A DNA stretch of 42,047 nucleotides from Chlamydiota bacterium. Lineage in GTDB: Bacteria; Auribacterota; Tritonobacteria; UBA1439. The position numbers and the translations under genes are program-made. The notes beneath the pieces are model-generated. The model was not told the DNA's origin and made no database searches. It saw nothing but the letters and a program-made list of their open reading frames with translations. The DNA is taken from contig JAAYCL010000045.1 of assembly GCA_012729785.1 (NCBI GenBank), positions 1 through 42,047 of the forward strand, given 5' to 3'. Positions 41,926 to 42,047 of the stretch are shown here, one piece after another (positions within the stretch are counted from its first letter, which is position 1; each line of letters begins with the position of its first letter).

Positions 41926-42047
41926 TCATGCAACAAAAAGTGTGGGCTTTCCGCCGAAGGGCTTAGTCAAATAGCCGGGCACAAGCTCTCCGGATTTATA
42001 CACGACATACGTAAACAGCGCCAAATTGAGGTTTGCTCGTCCCTGGA
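41926..42047 (-). CDS. C-terminal end of an unidentified gene, cut by the window edge
   Basis: One minus-strand frame stays open from the right edge to a TGA at 41928-41926. It encodes a 39-residue end with ANLNLALFTYVVYKSGELVP and GYLTKPFGGKPTLFVA. The composition is protein-like, unlike the other two frames, which stop early. No family was recognised. Confidence 0.4.
   Translation of the reverse strand, partial: QGRANLNLALFTYVVYKSGELVPGYLTKPFGGKPTLFVA

Noticed and set aside
39987-41966. Very long open frame on the plus strand opposite the helicase
   Set aside because: It mirrors the GC-rich helicase gene; the product is Arg/Gly/Leu-rich without motifs, while the minus-strand product has all DEAD-box motifs.

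Overview
The window is G+C-rich (about two thirds by eye), densely packed bacterial chromosome, mostly on the minus strand, with GGAGG-type ribosome binding sites and many ATGA/GTGA gene overlaps. Secreted enzymes with lipoprotein signals and Pro/Thr linkers, an RND-less HlyD/TolC efflux operon and an outer-membrane TolC indicate a diderm. Nothing fixes the phylum; an uncultured PVC-like or Omnitrophota-like lineage is only a guess. There is no sign of phage, plasmid or CRISPR.

Left part (1-15100): the tail of a PQQ-propeller-like protein, a broken flippase-like gene, a secreted subtilisin, a PAS histidine kinase/NarL-type regulator pair, a ComEA-like HhH protein, an AT-rich control island, a GAF/sigma54 activator and a secreted alkaline-phosphatase-superfamily protein. 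Next come a minus-strand cluster (ALDH remnant, SagB-like nitroreductase, rhodanese, MazG), a patch of repeat debris, a candidate small RNA, and a ComEC-type MBL hydrolase whose second HhH unit is broken. This part is visibly decaying: three genes carry disabling lesions, and short sequences typical of mobile-element ends lie beside two of them.

Middle (15100-25850): an NYN/LOTUS-like protein with a lipoprotein, then a seven-gene minus-strand operon: FemAB/BioF2-like acyltransferase, TolC, HlyD, two ABC ATPases and two ABC-2 permeases. This is a YbhFGSR-type tripartite exporter whose ATPases are separate genes parted by an inverted pair of heptameric repeats. A B12-binding-type radical SAM gene diverges from it, followed by a small secreted His-rich repeat protein.

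Right part (25850-42047): tmRNA (tag ANEQLALAA) with its own promoter, then an almost unbroken minus-strand run: YjbQ, Sir2, alpha/beta hydrolase, FabV-like reductase, a possible PIG-L remnant, a cysteine-free MutY, Zn-alcohol dehydrogenase, phosphoesterase-TPR protein, PLD-like lipoprotein, two paralogous secreted proteins of unknown function, HisF, a NodIJ-type ABC exporter, a conserved small protein, a PNPOx-like protein and a DEAD-box helicase. A perfect 24-bp inverted repeat between Sir2 and YjbQ supplies the last residues of Sir2.

The most notable items are the repeat/gene junctions (19678-19867, 26808-26869), the candidate small RNA or attenuator at 13286-13410, the internally deleted aldehyde dehydrogenase at 12552-12914, and the His-rich repeat protein. 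No complete new defence or biosynthetic system was identified.
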